Assembly: GCA_949288065.1 (NCBI GenBank)
Contig: CASEIL010000002.1
Span: 62,001 to 126,000 of the forward strand
DNA: 64,000 nucleotides
Direction: 5' to 3'
Origin: an uncultured Phascolarctobacterium sp.
Lineage (GTDB): Bacteria; Bacillota; Negativicutes; Acidaminococcales; Acidaminococcaceae
The notes beneath the pieces are model-generated. The model was not told where the DNA came from and ran no database searches. It saw only the letters and a list, made by a program, of their open reading frames with translations. Both the position numbers and the translations under genes were made by a program. Positions 36,950 through 45,802 of the stretch are shown here, piece after piece; positions within the stretch are counted from its first letter, which is position 1, and each line of letters opens with the position of its first letter.

Positions 36950-39127
36950 TCAACGTCTTTCAATCTGCACGCTTTTAACCAGCACGTTAACACGGTACAA
37001 ATCGCGCACCTTGCCGATAATCCCAGCAAATGGGCCAAACACATCGGCATCCATGCCTTCCGCCTTCTGGCGCAAAAAATCCGTCAGCCCCTGCGCGGTG
37101 TCGTTGGCACGCGCTTCGTCCTTATCCCACACGGTTATTTTTAAAAACGCCGCATAGGGCGGATAATTCAGTTCGCGGCGGCGCTCCAGCTCCTCCTGCG
37201 CAAAGGTGTCGTAATCCTGTTTGGCGGCAAGCTGAACGGTACGGTTATCCGCATCGTACACCTGCAAAATAACGTGGCCGGGCTTATCGCCGCGCCCGGC
37301 ACGACCTGCCGCCTGCGTTAAAAGTGAAAACGCCCGCTCCGACGCGCGGAAATCCGGCATGTTCAGCGCCGAATCTGCCGAGAGCACGCCGACCAGCGTT
37401 ACGTTAGGTATGTCGTGCCCTTTGGCAACCATTTGCGTGCCGATAAGCACGTTGTATTTGCCGCTGGCAAACGCGCTTAAAATTTCTTCGTGCGCAAATT
37501 TGCGCAGCGTGCTGTCCTGGTCCATACGCAAAACCCTAACCTCCGGCAAAGCAGCAATCTGCGCCTCTGCCTTTTGCGTGCCCGTGCCGAAAAATTTTAT
37601 GCGCTTGCTGCCGCACTTGGGGCACTCCGTAGGTATGGGCATGGTGTTGCCGCAGTAATGGCAGCGCATAGCCTTGCCTGCTTCGTGGTACACCAGGGCA
37701 ACGGCGCAGTGCGGGCAGGTAATCGTTTCGCCGCAGTCGCGGCACATTACAAAGGTAGAATAGCCGCGGCGGTTTAACAGTACAATGGCCTGCTCGCCCG
37801 CAGCGGCAGTGCGCACCAACTCCTGCTGAAGCGTACGCGAAAGCACTGAAAAGTTTTTCTCCTGCAATTCCTTACGCATATCTACAATCTGTACTTCCGG
37901 CAAGGGCTGCCCGTTAGGGCGTCCGGTAAGCCGCAAATGCGTAAAACGCTTCATTATGGCGTCATAATAGCTCTCTATCGACGGCGTAGCGCTGCCTAAA
38001 ATAACGGGCACGCCAAAATAAGCGGCACGGTGCAGGGCTACCTCGCGTGCGTGGTAACAGGGGCGCTCCTCCTGCTTGTAACTTTGGTCGTGCTCTTCGT
38101 CGATAATTACCAGCCCCAAATTAGCAAACGGCGCAAACACTGCCGAGCGTACGCCAATTAAAATCTGCGCCTCGCCCGTGCGGATTTTGTAAAACACGTC
38201 CGCCCTTTCGCTTGCAGATAATTTACTGTGCACAACGGCAATGCTGCCTTTAAACCAGCTTTGATAGCGCTTTACAATCTGCGCCGTTAAGGCAATTTCC
38301 GGCACCAGCACAAGCACCTGCCTATCCTTTGCCAAAGCGGCTGCCGTTAAGTTTAAATAAACCTCCGTTTTGCCGCTGCCGGTTACGCCCTGCAATAAAA
38401 AGGTTTCCTGCCTGCCTTCGTTAATGGCTTTGGCAACGGCGTTAACGGCGTTTTGCTGCTCATCCGTCAGGCTAAAGCTTTGCTTTAACGCTGCCGCGCT
38501 GGCGTAGCTGTTACGCAAAACACGCTGCTCACTGCGGCTGCACCAGCCTTTTTGCACTAACGCGCGCAAAACAGCGGCGCTAAAGCCTTCTTCCTCCAGT
38601 TCTTTGCTTGTCAGTTCACGCCCTGCTTCCGCTAAAAACTGCAAGGCTGCCATCTGCGCCTTAGCGCGTTTATTGCCTTCTGCCAGCGCCTGCCTGCCGC
38701 TTTCGGTAATGGCGTAGCAGCTTTGCGTCTTTTCCTTCAAGCGGTTTTCCAGCTCGTAATATAAAAGTTTGCCGTCGTCGCCATACACGGCGTGGCGTTT
38801 AATGCTGCTTTTGCCGGGTATAAAAAGGCGCATCGCCTCTGCCAGCGGGCACATATAATAGCCTGCCAGCCAGCGCGCCGCTTCCAGCATTTCCTCATCA
38901 AACCACGGCTCAGTGCCAATAACTGCCTGCACTTCCTTGTAGTTTTCCGGCTGCGGCAAATCCTTGCCTGCCTCGCCCACCACAAAGCCTTCCGTTGTCT
39001 GCCGCGCAAACGGCACAATTACGCGCCACCCTGCGCCGATATAATTAAACTCCTGCGTCAGCGCATAGGTAAACTGCTTAAACAAATTTTTAACCGGTAA
39101 ATTTATAGCAACATTAACGTATCTCAT
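36950..39127 (-). CDS. priA: Primosomal replication-restart helicase PriA
   Basis: Restarts stalled forks by binding D-loops and loading the replicative helicase. I place the start at the ATG of MRYVNVAINLPV (39127), where GGAG lies five bases upstream and the family N-terminus begins; the frame stays open 24 codons further up. Helicase motifs are GVTGSGKTEVYL (Walker A) and DEEHDQSYKQE. Two zinc modules are clear: CRDCGETITCPHC and CHYCGN...CPKCGS. Length is 725 residues. Confidence 0.95.
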   Translation of the reverse strand: MRYVNVAINLPVKNLFKQFTYALTQEFNYIGAGWRVIVPFARQTTEGFVVGEAGKDLPQPENYKEVQAVIGTEPWFDEEMLEAARWLAGYYMCPLAEAMRLFIPGKSSIKRHAVYGDDGKLLYYELENRLKEKTQSCYAITESGRQALAEGNKRAKAQMAALQFLAEAGRELTSKELEEEGFSAAVLRALVQKGWCSRSEQRVLRNSYASAAALKQSFSLTDEQQNAVNAVAKAINEGRQETFLLQGVTGSGKTEVYLNLTAAALAKDRQVLVLVPEIALTAQIVKRYQSWFKGSIAVVHSKLSASERADVFYKIRTGEAQILIGVRSAVFAPFANLGLVIIDEEHDQSYKQEERPCYHAREVALHRAAYFGVPVILGSATPSIESYYDAIMKRFTHLRLTGRPNGQPLPEVQIVDMRKELQEKNFSVLSRTLQQELVRTAAAGEQAIVLLNRRGYSTFVMCRDCGETITCPHCAVALVYHEAGKAMRCHYCGNTMPIPTECPKCGSKRIKFFGTGTQKAEAQIAALPEVRVLRMDQDSTLRKFAHEEILSAFASGKYNVLIGTQMVAKGHDIPNVTLVGVLSADSALNMPDFRASERAFSLLTQAAGRAGRGDKPGHVILQVYDADNRTVQLAAKQDYDTFAQEELERRRELNYPPYAAFLKITVWDKDEARANDTAQGLTDFLRQKAEGMDADVFGPFAGIIGKVRDLYRVNVLVKSVQIERR

Positions 39128-39198
39128 ACCTGCTCCAAATAACAATAGTATTATATATATTCTCGCAGCGGCATTAAAATCCTTTAAAAATTTGCGCA

Positions 39199-39240
39199 AA
39201 AAAGAGGCACTACCGGCTTTTGCCAGCAGTACCTCTTTAA
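39199..39240 (-). terminator. Intrinsic terminator of metK
   Basis: On the minus strand, AAAGAGG-ACTGCTGGC pairs with GCCGGTAGT-CCTCTTT around an AAAA loop, with one bulge or mismatch. It is followed by six T residues. It lies 18 bases after the metK stop and upstream of priA. Confidence 0.88.
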
Positions 39241-39257
39241 AATTTTAGTGCTAAGCC

Positions 39258-40436
39258 TTACAGGCCTGCCTGCTCGCGCAGAGTTTCTGCCTTATCGGTG
39301 TGTTCCCACGGCAGGTCAACATCCGTGCGGCCAAAGTGGCCGTAAGCAGCAGTTTGTTTGTAAATCGGGCGCAGCAAATCCAGCGTTTTAATAATGCCGG
39401 ACGGGCTGAGCGAAAAGTTCTTTTTAATCAGCTCGGCAATTTTGTCGTCGTCAATTTTGCCGGTGCCGAAGGTATCAACCAGAATGGAAACCGGCTGAGC
39501 AACGCCGATAGCGTAAGCCAGCTGAATTTCGCATTTATCTGCTAAACCTGCGGCAACTACGTTTTTAGCAACGTAGCGTGCAGCATAAGCAGCGCTGCGG
39601 TCAACCTTCGTGGGGTCCTTGCCGCTGAACGCGCCGCCGCCGTGACGTGCCATGCCGCCGTAAGTATCGACGATAATTTTGCGTCCGGTCAGGCCGCTGT
39701 CACCCTGCGGGCCGCCGATAACAAAGCGTCCGGTCGGGTTAATATAATATTTGGTAGCATCGTCCAGCATTTCTGCGGGCACAACGGGTTTAATAACCTG
39801 TTCCATAATGTCCTTGCGGATTTGTTCCAAAGTAATTTCCGGCGCATGCTGGGTGGAAATTACAATCGTGTCGATGCGTACGGGTTTGCCGTCATCGTAT
39901 TCTACGGTAACCTGGGTTTTGCCGTCCGGGCGCAGGTAAGGCAGCACGCCGGTTTTGCGCACTTCCGCCAGGCGGCGGGAAAGTTTATGTGCCAAAGATA
40001 CAGGCAGCGGCATATATTCCGGGGTTTCGTTGGTGGCATAACCAAACATCATGCCCTGGTCGCCCGCGCCGACTTCGTTTTCGTCAGCCTTGCCTTCTTT
40101 GGCTTCCAGCGATTTATCAACGCCCATGGCAATATCGGCAGACTGCTCGTCGATAGAAATCAGCACGCCGCAGGTGTTGCCGTCAAAGCCGTATTTAGCA
40201 CGGTCGTAGCCGATGTTGATAACGGTTTCGCGCGCAATTTTCGGAATATCTACATAGCAGCTGGTCGAAATTTCGCCCACAACATGGATTTGCCCGGTTG
40301 CCACAACGGTTTCGCAGGCAACGCGGCCATGCGGGTCTTCTGCCAGAATGGCATCCAGCACGGCATCGGAAATCTGGTCAGCAATTTTATCAGGATGCCC
40401 TTCCGTAACAGATTCGGAAGTAAATAATTTTCTCAT
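39258..40436 (-). CDS. metK: S-adenosylmethionine synthetase
   Basis: Makes SAM from methionine and ATP. Signature motifs are [13 protein letters not shown] near the N-terminus, [12 protein letters not shown], and [16 protein letters not shown]. Length 392 is typical. It stands alone behind a SAM-I riboswitch, so expression should fall when SAM is high. In Bacillus subtilis metK is elsewhere; here it lies between coaBC and priA. Confidence 0.97.
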   Translation of the reverse strand: MRKLFTSESVTEGHPDKIADQISDAVLDAILAEDPHGRVACETVVATGQIHVVGEISTSCYVDIPKIARETVINIGYDRAKYGFDGNTCGVLISIDEQSADIAMGVDKSLEAKEGKADENEVGAGDQGMMFGYATNETPEYMPLPVSLAHKLSRRLAEVRKTGVLPYLRPDGKTQVTVEYDDGKPVRIDTIVISTQHAPEITLEQIRKDIMEQVIKPVVPAEMLDDATKYYINPTGRFVIGGPQGDSGLTGRKIIVDTYGGMARHGGGAFSGKDPTKVDRSAAYAARYVAKNVVAAGLADKCEIQLAYAIGVAQPVSILVDTFGTGKIDDDKIAELIKKNFSLSPSGIIKTLDLLRPIYKQTAAYGHFGRTDVDLPWEHTDKAETLREQAGL

Positions 40437-40456
40437 TCTGTTCCTCCTTGTAAATA

Positions 40457-40482
40457 AAAAGGCGCTCTCTTATGAGAGCGCC
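40457..40482 (-). terminator. Riboswitch-controlled terminator before metK
   Basis: GGCGCTCTC and GAGAGCGCC around ATAA form a perfect 9-bp stem followed by TTTTT, about 20 bases before the metK start. This is the expression platform of the SAM-I riboswitch. Confidence 0.9.
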
Positions 40483-40499
40483 GCTGTATTATACCGACA

Positions 40500-40604
40500 T
40501 TCTCATCTCTCGATTATCTCGCAGGACTTAGCACCGTTTGCCCAGGGGCATGGTTGCTGCGGTTTCATTGGGCCAATCCCTCCACCAGCTCTTGATGAGT
40601 AATT
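40500..40604 (-). promoter_or_regulatory. SAM-I (S-box) riboswitch
   Basis: The minus strand contains the S-box signatures in order: CTCATCAAGAGCTGGTGGAG, GGGATTGGCCC, ATGAAACC, GCAGCAACC, then GGTGCTAAGTCC. GATGAG closes the P1 stem with CTCATC. It is followed by an intrinsic terminator and metK. By the known mechanism SAM binding stabilises P1 and permits termination. P1, P2, P3 and P4 regions are all recognisable, so the aptamer looks functional. Confidence 0.95.
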
Positions 40605-40619
40605 TTCAATTACTATGCT

Positions 40620-40648
40620 ATTATATCTAATTTGTTTAAAAAAGGCAA
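40620..40648 (-). promoter_or_regulatory. Promoter of the metK riboswitch transcript
   Basis: TTGCCT (40643-40648) and TATAAT (40620-40625) with a 17-base spacer, placing the start about 10-15 bases upstream of the S-box P1 stem. Confidence 0.7.
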
Positions 40649-40651
40649 CAA

Positions 40652-41851
40652 TTATTTCTTCAAACGCATTACCGTATTTAAAAGCTCTTCCGCTACGGCG
40701 GATTTTGCCATTTGCGGCAGTTCCTTAATGCTGCCGTCCGGGAAGATGAGCTTAACGATATTCGTTTCGCTGCCAAAGCCCGCGCCCTGCATGGTAACGT
40801 CGTTAGCGACAATCATGTCAAGGTTCTTCTTAGCGATTTTTTCTTTGGCGTTGTCGATAAGGTTCTGCGTTTCGGCGGCAAAGCCCACCAGAAACTGTTT
40901 GGTTTTGCGTTCGCCCAGCGCCTTTAAAATATCCGGGTTCTTATCCATAACCACAGTTAAGGCGTCGTCGGTTTTCTTTTTTATCTTCTGCGCTGCCACG
41001 TCGTGCGGGCGGTAATCCGCCACAGCGGCGGCTTTAATAACAATGTCGCAGTTATCGTAAACGGCAAGGCAGGCGTCCATCATTTCCTGCGTGGTTTCTA
41101 CGTTCACCACTTTCACATTCGGCGGCGGCACCAGCGCGCTCGGCCCGCTTACAAGCGTAACCTCTGCGCCGCGCTCTGCTGCTGCCTGCGCAATGGAATA
41201 GCCCATTTTGCCGCTGCTGCGGTTGCCAACGTAGCGCACCGGGTCAATCGGCTCGCGCGTACCGGCAGCCGTTACCAGCACCTTCAGCCCGCGCATATCG
41301 CCTTCTGCTTTGGCAAAAAAGTCCTTCACAAAGTTCACAATACCGGCAGGCTCAGGCAGCCTTCCCGCGCCTACCGCACCGCAGGCCAAAACGCCGCTGG
41401 CAGGCGGCATTACAACAACGCCGCGGCTTTGCAGCTTGGCAATGTTCTCCTGCGTGGCAGGGTTTTCATACATGTGCGTATTCATGGCAGGGCACACAAT
41501 AATGGGGCTGTGCGCTGCCAAAAGCGTCGTCGAAAGCAAATCATCGGCAATGCCGTAAGCCATTTTGGCAATAATGTTCGCCGTTGCCGGTGCAACCAAA
41601 AACAGGTCTGCCCAATCAGCAAGGGCAATGTGCTCCACGTTAAATTCCTGGTTGGCGTTCCACATGCTTACCGCCACCTGGTTGCCGCTGATTTCCTTAA
41701 AAGTAAGCGGCGTTACAAACTGCTGGGCGTGCTCCGTCATAACAACGCGCACCTCTGCCCCCTGCTTGCGCAGCTTGCTTACCAAATCAACAGCTTTATA
41801 AACGGCGATGCCGCCGGTAACTCCCAATACAATTTTTTTACCCGTTAACAA
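40652..41851 (-). CDS. coaBC: Bifunctional phosphopantothenoylcysteine decarboxylase / phosphopantothenate-cysteine ligase
   Basis: Two successive steps of coenzyme A synthesis in one chain. The N-terminal flavoprotein half (CoaC) opens IVLGVTGGIAVYKAVDL and has PAMNTHMYENPA with the catalytic region. The C-terminal half (CoaB) contains VTAAGTREPIDPVRYVGN and AAAVADYRP. The 399-residue length is normal. It follows rpoZ by 14 bases and ends just before the metK promoter. Confidence 0.95.
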   Translation of the reverse strand: MLTGKKIVLGVTGGIAVYKAVDLVSKLRKQGAEVRVVMTEHAQQFVTPLTFKEISGNQVAVSMWNANQEFNVEHIALADWADLFLVAPATANIIAKMAYGIADDLLSTTLLAAHSPIIVCPAMNTHMYENPATQENIAKLQSRGVVVMPPASGVLACGAVGAGRLPEPAGIVNFVKDFFAKAEGDMRGLKVLVTAAGTREPIDPVRYVGNRSSGKMGYSIAQAAAERGAEVTLVSGPSALVPPPNVKVVNVETTQEMMDACLAVYDNCDIVIKAAAVADYRPHDVAAQKIKKKTDDALTVVMDKNPDILKALGERKTKQFLVGFAAETQNLIDNAKEKIAKKNLDMIVANDVTMQGAGFGSETNIVKLIFPDGSIKELPQMAKSAVAEELLNTVMRLKK

Positions 41852-41865
41852 GGCCGGCGCCTCCC

Positions 41866-42060
41866 TTATCTGGCTTTATTACGCTCGTAGGTAATGGTGT
41901 CGTTGGCAATTTCCTTCAGCGCCATGCTTACCTCTTTTTCCGGCAGGTTCTGCCCGGGCACGGTCAGTTCGCGCGCGCGTTTGGCTGCCAGCATGGCAAG
42001 GGTGTATTTGCTGTCTACTTTTTCGGTTAAATAGTCAATAGAAGGGTCTACCATAGTCAT
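41866..42060 (-). CDS. rpoZ: RNA polymerase omega subunit
   Basis: A small protein of about 64 residues that helps fold the beta' subunit. MVDPSIDYLTEKVDSKYTLAMLAAKRARELT matches the omega N-terminal fold, including the helix around AAKRARE. The start is taken at 42060, nine bases after AGAGGA; an upstream in-frame codon lies within gmk. The gmk stop is five bases away. Position between gmk and coaBC is the conserved Firmicutes order. Confidence 0.92.
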   Translation of the reverse strand: MTMVDPSIDYLTEKVDSKYTLAMLAAKRARELTVPGQNLPEKEVSMALKEIANDTITYERNKAR

Positions 42061-42065
42061 AAAAA

Positions 42066-42686
42066 TCAGTCCTCTTTTCTGCAATGGCAAATTTCATCAA
42101 TAATAAAATATGTGCGGGCTGCGCGGTAGCGTTCGGCTTCCATAACCGTCAGCACCTTTTCCGTAGCCTTTTCAGCAATGTCGTTAACAATAATATAGTC
42201 ATATTCACTGGCGTAAGCAAGCTCGCCCGTGGCGGATGCAAGGCGTTTTTTTATAACCTCCTCGCTGTCGGTGCCGCGCTTGTAAATGCGCGAAGAAAGC
42301 TCGTCCAAAGAAGGCGGCACAATAAACACAAACACGCCGTCCGGGAAGCGCTTTTTAATCTGCAATGCGCCCTGAATATCAATTTCTAAAATTACGTCCT
42401 TGCCCTGTTCCAGCAGCTCCATAACGTAATCGCGCGGCGTGCCGTAATAATTGCCGTAAACCTCGGCGTATTCCAAAAGCCCGCCTGCTGCAATCATGGT
42501 CTTTACTTCTTCCACAGTTTTAAAAAAATAATTAACGCCGTCAACTTCGCCCTCGCGCGGTGCGCGGGTTGTAACAGAAACCGAATAGCCAATATCCGGC
42601 AGTTTGTTCCTCAGCATCTGGCAGATTGTACCCTTACCGGCGCCGGACGGCCCCGACAAAACCAGCAGTAATCCTTTTGGTTTCAA
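42066..42686 (-). CDS. gmk: Guanylate kinase
   Basis: Phosphorylates GMP to GDP. The P-loop is LSGPSGAGKGTI; SVTTRAPREGEVDGVNYFF is the GMP-binding region, and EIDIQGALQIKK follows. Length 206 is typical. Downstream of remA and upstream of rpoZ, as in Bacillus subtilis. Confidence 0.96.
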   Translation of the reverse strand: MKPKGLLLVLSGPSGAGKGTICQMLRNKLPDIGYSVSVTTRAPREGEVDGVNYFFKTVEEVKTMIAAGGLLEYAEVYGNYYGTPRDYVMELLEQGKDVILEIDIQGALQIKKRFPDGVFVFIVPPSLDELSSRIYKRGTDSEEVIKKRLASATGELAYASEYDYIIVNDIAEKATEKVLTVMEAERYRAARTYFIIDEICHCRKED

Positions 42687-42711
42687 ATTAAGCCCTCCCC
42701 TTTGTCAGCCG

Positions 42712-42972
42712 TTATTCTTCATCCTCATCGCCGCTCTGCACAAGCCTGTTGGCAACGGTTTCCGGCTGTACGGCCGATAAAATAATGTGCCCGCTGTCGG
42801 TTACAATTACCGCGCGCGTCCTGCGCCCGTAGGTTGCGTCAATCAGCGTGCCGTTGTCGCGCGCTTCCTGAATAATCCTTTTTATCGGCGCGGATTCCGG
42901 GCTGATAATGGAGATAATCCTGTTAGCCGCCACAATGTTGCCAAAGCCTATGTTGATAAGCTTAATATCCAA
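42712..42972 (-). CDS. remA: RemA/DUF370 family DNA-binding regulator
   Basis: An 86-residue protein with the RemA signature [27 protein letters not shown] and [11 protein letters not shown]. In Bacillus subtilis RemA activates matrix and osmoprotection genes by forming a ring around which DNA can wrap; in an organism of this type the targets are unknown. It lies between yicC and gmk, the conserved place. Confidence 0.92.
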   Translation of the reverse strand: MDIKLINIGFGNIVAANRIISIISPESAPIKRIIQEARDNGTLIDATYGRRTRAVIVTDSGHIILSAVQPETVANRLVQSGDEDEE

Positions 42973-42987
42973 TACTACAACCTCCTT

Positions 42988-43884
42988 TTACTCAATATTC
43001 TGTATCTGTTCCCTGATTTTTTCAATTTCAGCTTTAATATCTACCACCAGCTGCGCAATGGTGTAATCGTTAGCCTTGCTGGCAATGGTGTTCGCCTCGC
43101 GGTTAAACTCCTGCACTAAAAAGTCCAGCTTGCGCCCTACCGGCTGGTCAAGGTTAATAATTCCCCTGAACTGCTTGATATGGCTCTTTAAGCGCACAAT
43201 CTCTTCCGTAATGCTGGTGCGGTCGGCAAAAATGGCAACCTCCTGCAGCAGCCTTTCCGGCTCTACGCTCTGGTTATATTTTTCCAACAAATCGTTAATA
43301 CGCTCGCTTAAGCGCTCCTGGTATTCTTCCACAACCTGCGGCGAACGCTCTTCAATCTTCAAAAGCTTTTCTTCAATTAAAGCCGCGCGCTTGATAAAGT
43401 CGCCGTAAATATTGCCGCCTTCTGTTTCGCGCATCGCCACAAGGTGGCCGATAGCCTGCTGCAAAGCCTGCTCCAGCTGCGGCCAGATGGTTTCCACATC
43501 AAAAAAGCCTTCCTTAACGCTGATAACGTCAGGGCAGCGCGCCAAATACAAAACCTCGGCCTGTTCGGCCATTTTGTATTCCAGCCCTGCCGCCTCGGCT
43601 ACCTCCTGCAAGGCATTGTGGTAAGCCGCCGCCAGCGCCTTATCCACCTTAATGGTGCCCAGCCCGTCGTTTACATAATCGGCCGTAATAAAAACATCTA
43701 TGCGTCCACGGTTAATACTGCGCAAAATGGTTTTGCGTATCCTGTCCTCCAGGGGATTTAAAAAGCGCGGCAAGCGTACAGCAACCTCGTTGTAGCGGTG
43801 GTTCACTGTTTTCATCTCAATCGTTGCCGAAAACTTTTCGTCCTCATATTCGCCGCGGCCAAAGCCAGTCATACTTTTAAGCAA
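42988..43884 (-). CDS. yicC: YicC/YloC family endoribonuclease-like protein
   Basis: A 298-residue conserved protein with the family opening KSMTGFGRGEYED and the C-terminal LDFLVQEFNREANTIASKAND. E. coli YicC has RNase activity linked to small-RNA decay; the role in this group is not established. The start is TTG at 43884, because GGGAGG lies seven bases upstream; an internal ATG four codons later has no such site. It is the first gene of the yicC-remA-gmk-rpoZ-coaBC operon. Confidence 0.9.
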   Translation of the reverse strand: MLKSMTGFGRGEYEDEKFSATIEMKTVNHRYNEVAVRLPRFLNPLEDRIRKTILRSINRGRIDVFITADYVNDGLGTIKVDKALAAAYHNALQEVAEAAGLEYKMAEQAEVLYLARCPDVISVKEGFFDVETIWPQLEQALQQAIGHLVAMRETEGGNIYGDFIKRAALIEEKLLKIEERSPQVVEEYQERLSERINDLLEKYNQSVEPERLLQEVAIFADRTSITEEIVRLKSHIKQFRGIINLDQPVGRKLDFLVQEFNREANTIASKANDYTIAQLVVDIKAEIEKIREQIQNIE

Positions 43885-43923
43885 AATAAAACCTCCCGCC
43901 GCATTTCTAAATTGATAAATATG

Positions 43924-43976
43924 TTGTATACTTATTCTTGAAAATATATTATACCTTATTCTGCCCTCAATCGCAA
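43924..43976. promoter_or_regulatory. Overlapping divergent promoters for yicC (minus) and rqcH (plus)
   Basis: Minus strand: TTGCGA (43971-43976), 17-base spacer, TATAAT (43948-43953). Plus strand: TTGTAT (43924-43929), 17-base spacer, TATTAT (43947-43952). The two -10 boxes occupy almost the same base pairs, so polymerase can probably bind in only one direction at a time. Confidence 0.65.
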
Positions 43977-44016
43977 ACGAAAAACGTAAATTTTAAAAGC
44001 AAAAAGGAGAATTTCC

Positions 44017-45753
44017 GTGAATTTGGAAGGAATTACCATAAACCTCTTAACAACAGAGCTGCAAAAGCGCCTTTTGGGCGGCAAAATCTACAAGGTTTTT
44101 ATGCCCAACAAAAGCTGCCTTTTGCTTCTTATTAAAACAGAAAGCACTACCCTCGCCTTAACAGCGGATTTTGCGGGCGGCTCGCCCTATTTATACCTGC
44201 CGGAGAAAACACCGGAACGCCCCGACACGCCGCCTGCCTTTTGTATGCTTTTGCGCAAACACCTTGAGGAAGGGCGCATTACCAAAATCGAACAGAGCGG
44301 GCTGGACCGCGTGATTGCAATGGAAATTTCCAGCATCGGCAGCGCGCGGCAGATTATAACCAAACAGCTGGTGTTTGAGCTGACCGGCAAAAACGCCAAC
44401 ATTATTTTTACCGCCGACGGCATTATTTTAGACAGCCTTAAGCACGTTAACAAGGCGCAAAGCAGCTACCGCCAAATTTTGCCGGGGCTGCCCTACATCG
44501 CACCGCCGCCGCAAAACGGGCTGAATATTTTAACTTCCGCCCCGGCGGATATTGTTAGTACCGCGCAGGCACTTCCGCTGGCGCCTGCTAAAGCCTTAAT
44601 TGCCGCTACGACCGGCATCGGCCAGTACACAGCGGCGCAGCTTTTAAAAATTGCAAGTATTGATGCGGGCAGCAGTATTAACGACAGCAACGCCCCGCAG
44701 CTTGCCAATGCCATCGCTGACTTGCAGCAAAATATTAGCGAAGCTAAAGCAGGCAATGCGCTGGTGTACGCCGTTATTACGCGCACCAACAGCGTTAAAA
44801 CCGTGCTGCCGTTTAAACCCGTGCAGCTTGCCGAAGGCGAAAGCGTAAAAGAGTTTGCAAGTTTAAACAGCGCCATAAACTTTGCCCAAAGCCTTGCGCC
44901 CGTGCTGCTGCCGGAGCAGGAGCTGTTAGCTAAAACCGTAACTGCCGAAACGGAAAAGCTGGTTAAAAAAGCCGCCGTGCTGCGCGAGGAGCTTGCCGCT
45001 GCGGAGGACGCCGAACAGCAGCGCATTATTGCCGATACGCTGATGGCGAACCTGTACCGCATACCTAAAGGCAGCAGCAATATTACGGTGGAAAATATTT
45101 ACGACGGCACGCCGCTGGTTATTGCCCTTGCGCCCGATTTAACCGCCAATGAAAACGCGCAGAAATACTACAAACGCTACAACAAGCTGAAACGCGCGCA
45201 GACAGAAATTAAAGAGCAGCTGAAACTGACGGAAGAAGCGGTTGAGTATTTAGGCAGCATCGACGTAGCGTTAAAGCTTGTGCAAAGCCGCGCTGAAGTG
45301 GCGGAAATTAAAACCGAACTTGCAGCAGCAGGCTTTATAACAATTAAAAACACCAAAAACAAAATGCCGCAGGCCAAATCCACGCCTACTGTAGTTAAGC
45401 TTTCGGAAGATACCACGCTGTACATAGGTAAAAATAACAAACAGAACGATTATGTTACTTTCTCTATCGGCAGCGGCAACGATTTATGGTTCCACACCAA
45501 AAACATCCCCGGCTCGCACATTATTTTAAAAACAACCCTGCCCCAGCCGGAAGAAGCCGATATTAATACCGCCGCCAGCATCGCCGCTTACTTTAGCAAG
45601 GCGCGCGGCGGTAGCAACACGCCGGTGGACTGCACGCTGCGCAAGTTTGTTAAAAAGCCAAGCGGCGCCAAACCAGGCTTTGTAATTTACACTAACCAAA
45701 CAACCCATTATGTTACGCCGGACGAGGACGAAATAAAAAAGCTGCTGAAATAA
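44017..45753 (+). CDS. rqcH: Ribosome-associated quality-control factor RqcH (NFACT protein)
   Basis: By family, binds stalled 50S-peptidyl-tRNA complexes and adds C-terminal alanine tails. The 578 residues hold an NFACT-N domain (MNLEGITINLLTTELQKRL), a helix-hairpin-helix and long coiled-coil middle part, and the C-terminal NFACT-R domain with YVTFSIGSGNDLWFHTKN and GSHIIL. The start is GTG or ATG-equivalent at 44017 after AAAGGAG. It is the counterpart of Bacillus yloA and, as there, neighbours yicC, but is divergent here. It works in parallel with tmRNA, which is also encoded in this window. Confidence 0.94.
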   Translation: MNLEGITINLLTTELQKRLLGGKIYKVFMPNKSCLLLLIKTESTTLALTADFAGGSPYLYLPEKTPERPDTPPAFCMLLRKHLEEGRITKIEQSGLDRVIAMEISSIGSARQIITKQLVFELTGKNANIIFTADGIILDSLKHVNKAQSSYRQILPGLPYIAPPPQNGLNILTSAPADIVSTAQALPLAPAKALIAATTGIGQYTAAQLLKIASIDAGSSINDSNAPQLANAIADLQQNISEAKAGNALVYAVITRTNSVKTVLPFKPVQLAEGESVKEFASLNSAINFAQSLAPVLLPEQELLAKTVTAETEKLVKKAAVLREELAAAEDAEQQRIIADTLMANLYRIPKGSSNITVENIYDGTPLVIALAPDLTANENAQKYYKRYNKLKRAQTEIKEQLKLTEEAVEYLGSIDVALKLVQSRAEVAEIKTELAAAGFITIKNTKNKMPQAKSTPTVVKLSEDTTLYIGKNNKQNDYVTFSIGSGNDLWFHTKNIPGSHIILKTTLPQPEEADINTAASIAAYFSKARGGSNTPVDCTLRKFVKKPSGAKPGFVIYTNQTTHYVTPDEDEIKKLLK

Positions 45754-45757
45754 AAAA

Positions 45758-45802
45758 TGGCTGCACCCTTAAAGCATTAGCCTTAAAGGTGCAGCTTTTT
45801 AA
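45758..45802. terminator. Bidirectional terminator between rqcH and pilT
   Basis: GCTGCACC...TTAA pairs with TTAA..GGTGCAGC around a short loop, flanked by A-rich and T-rich runs on both sides. The plus-strand T run overlaps the pilT stop codon, so the convergent genes share it. Confidence 0.85.

Noticed and set aside
39128-39199. 24-codon N-terminal extension of PriA
   Set aside because: The hydrophobic stretch is an accident of promoter-region DNA; GGAG supports the ATG at 39127.
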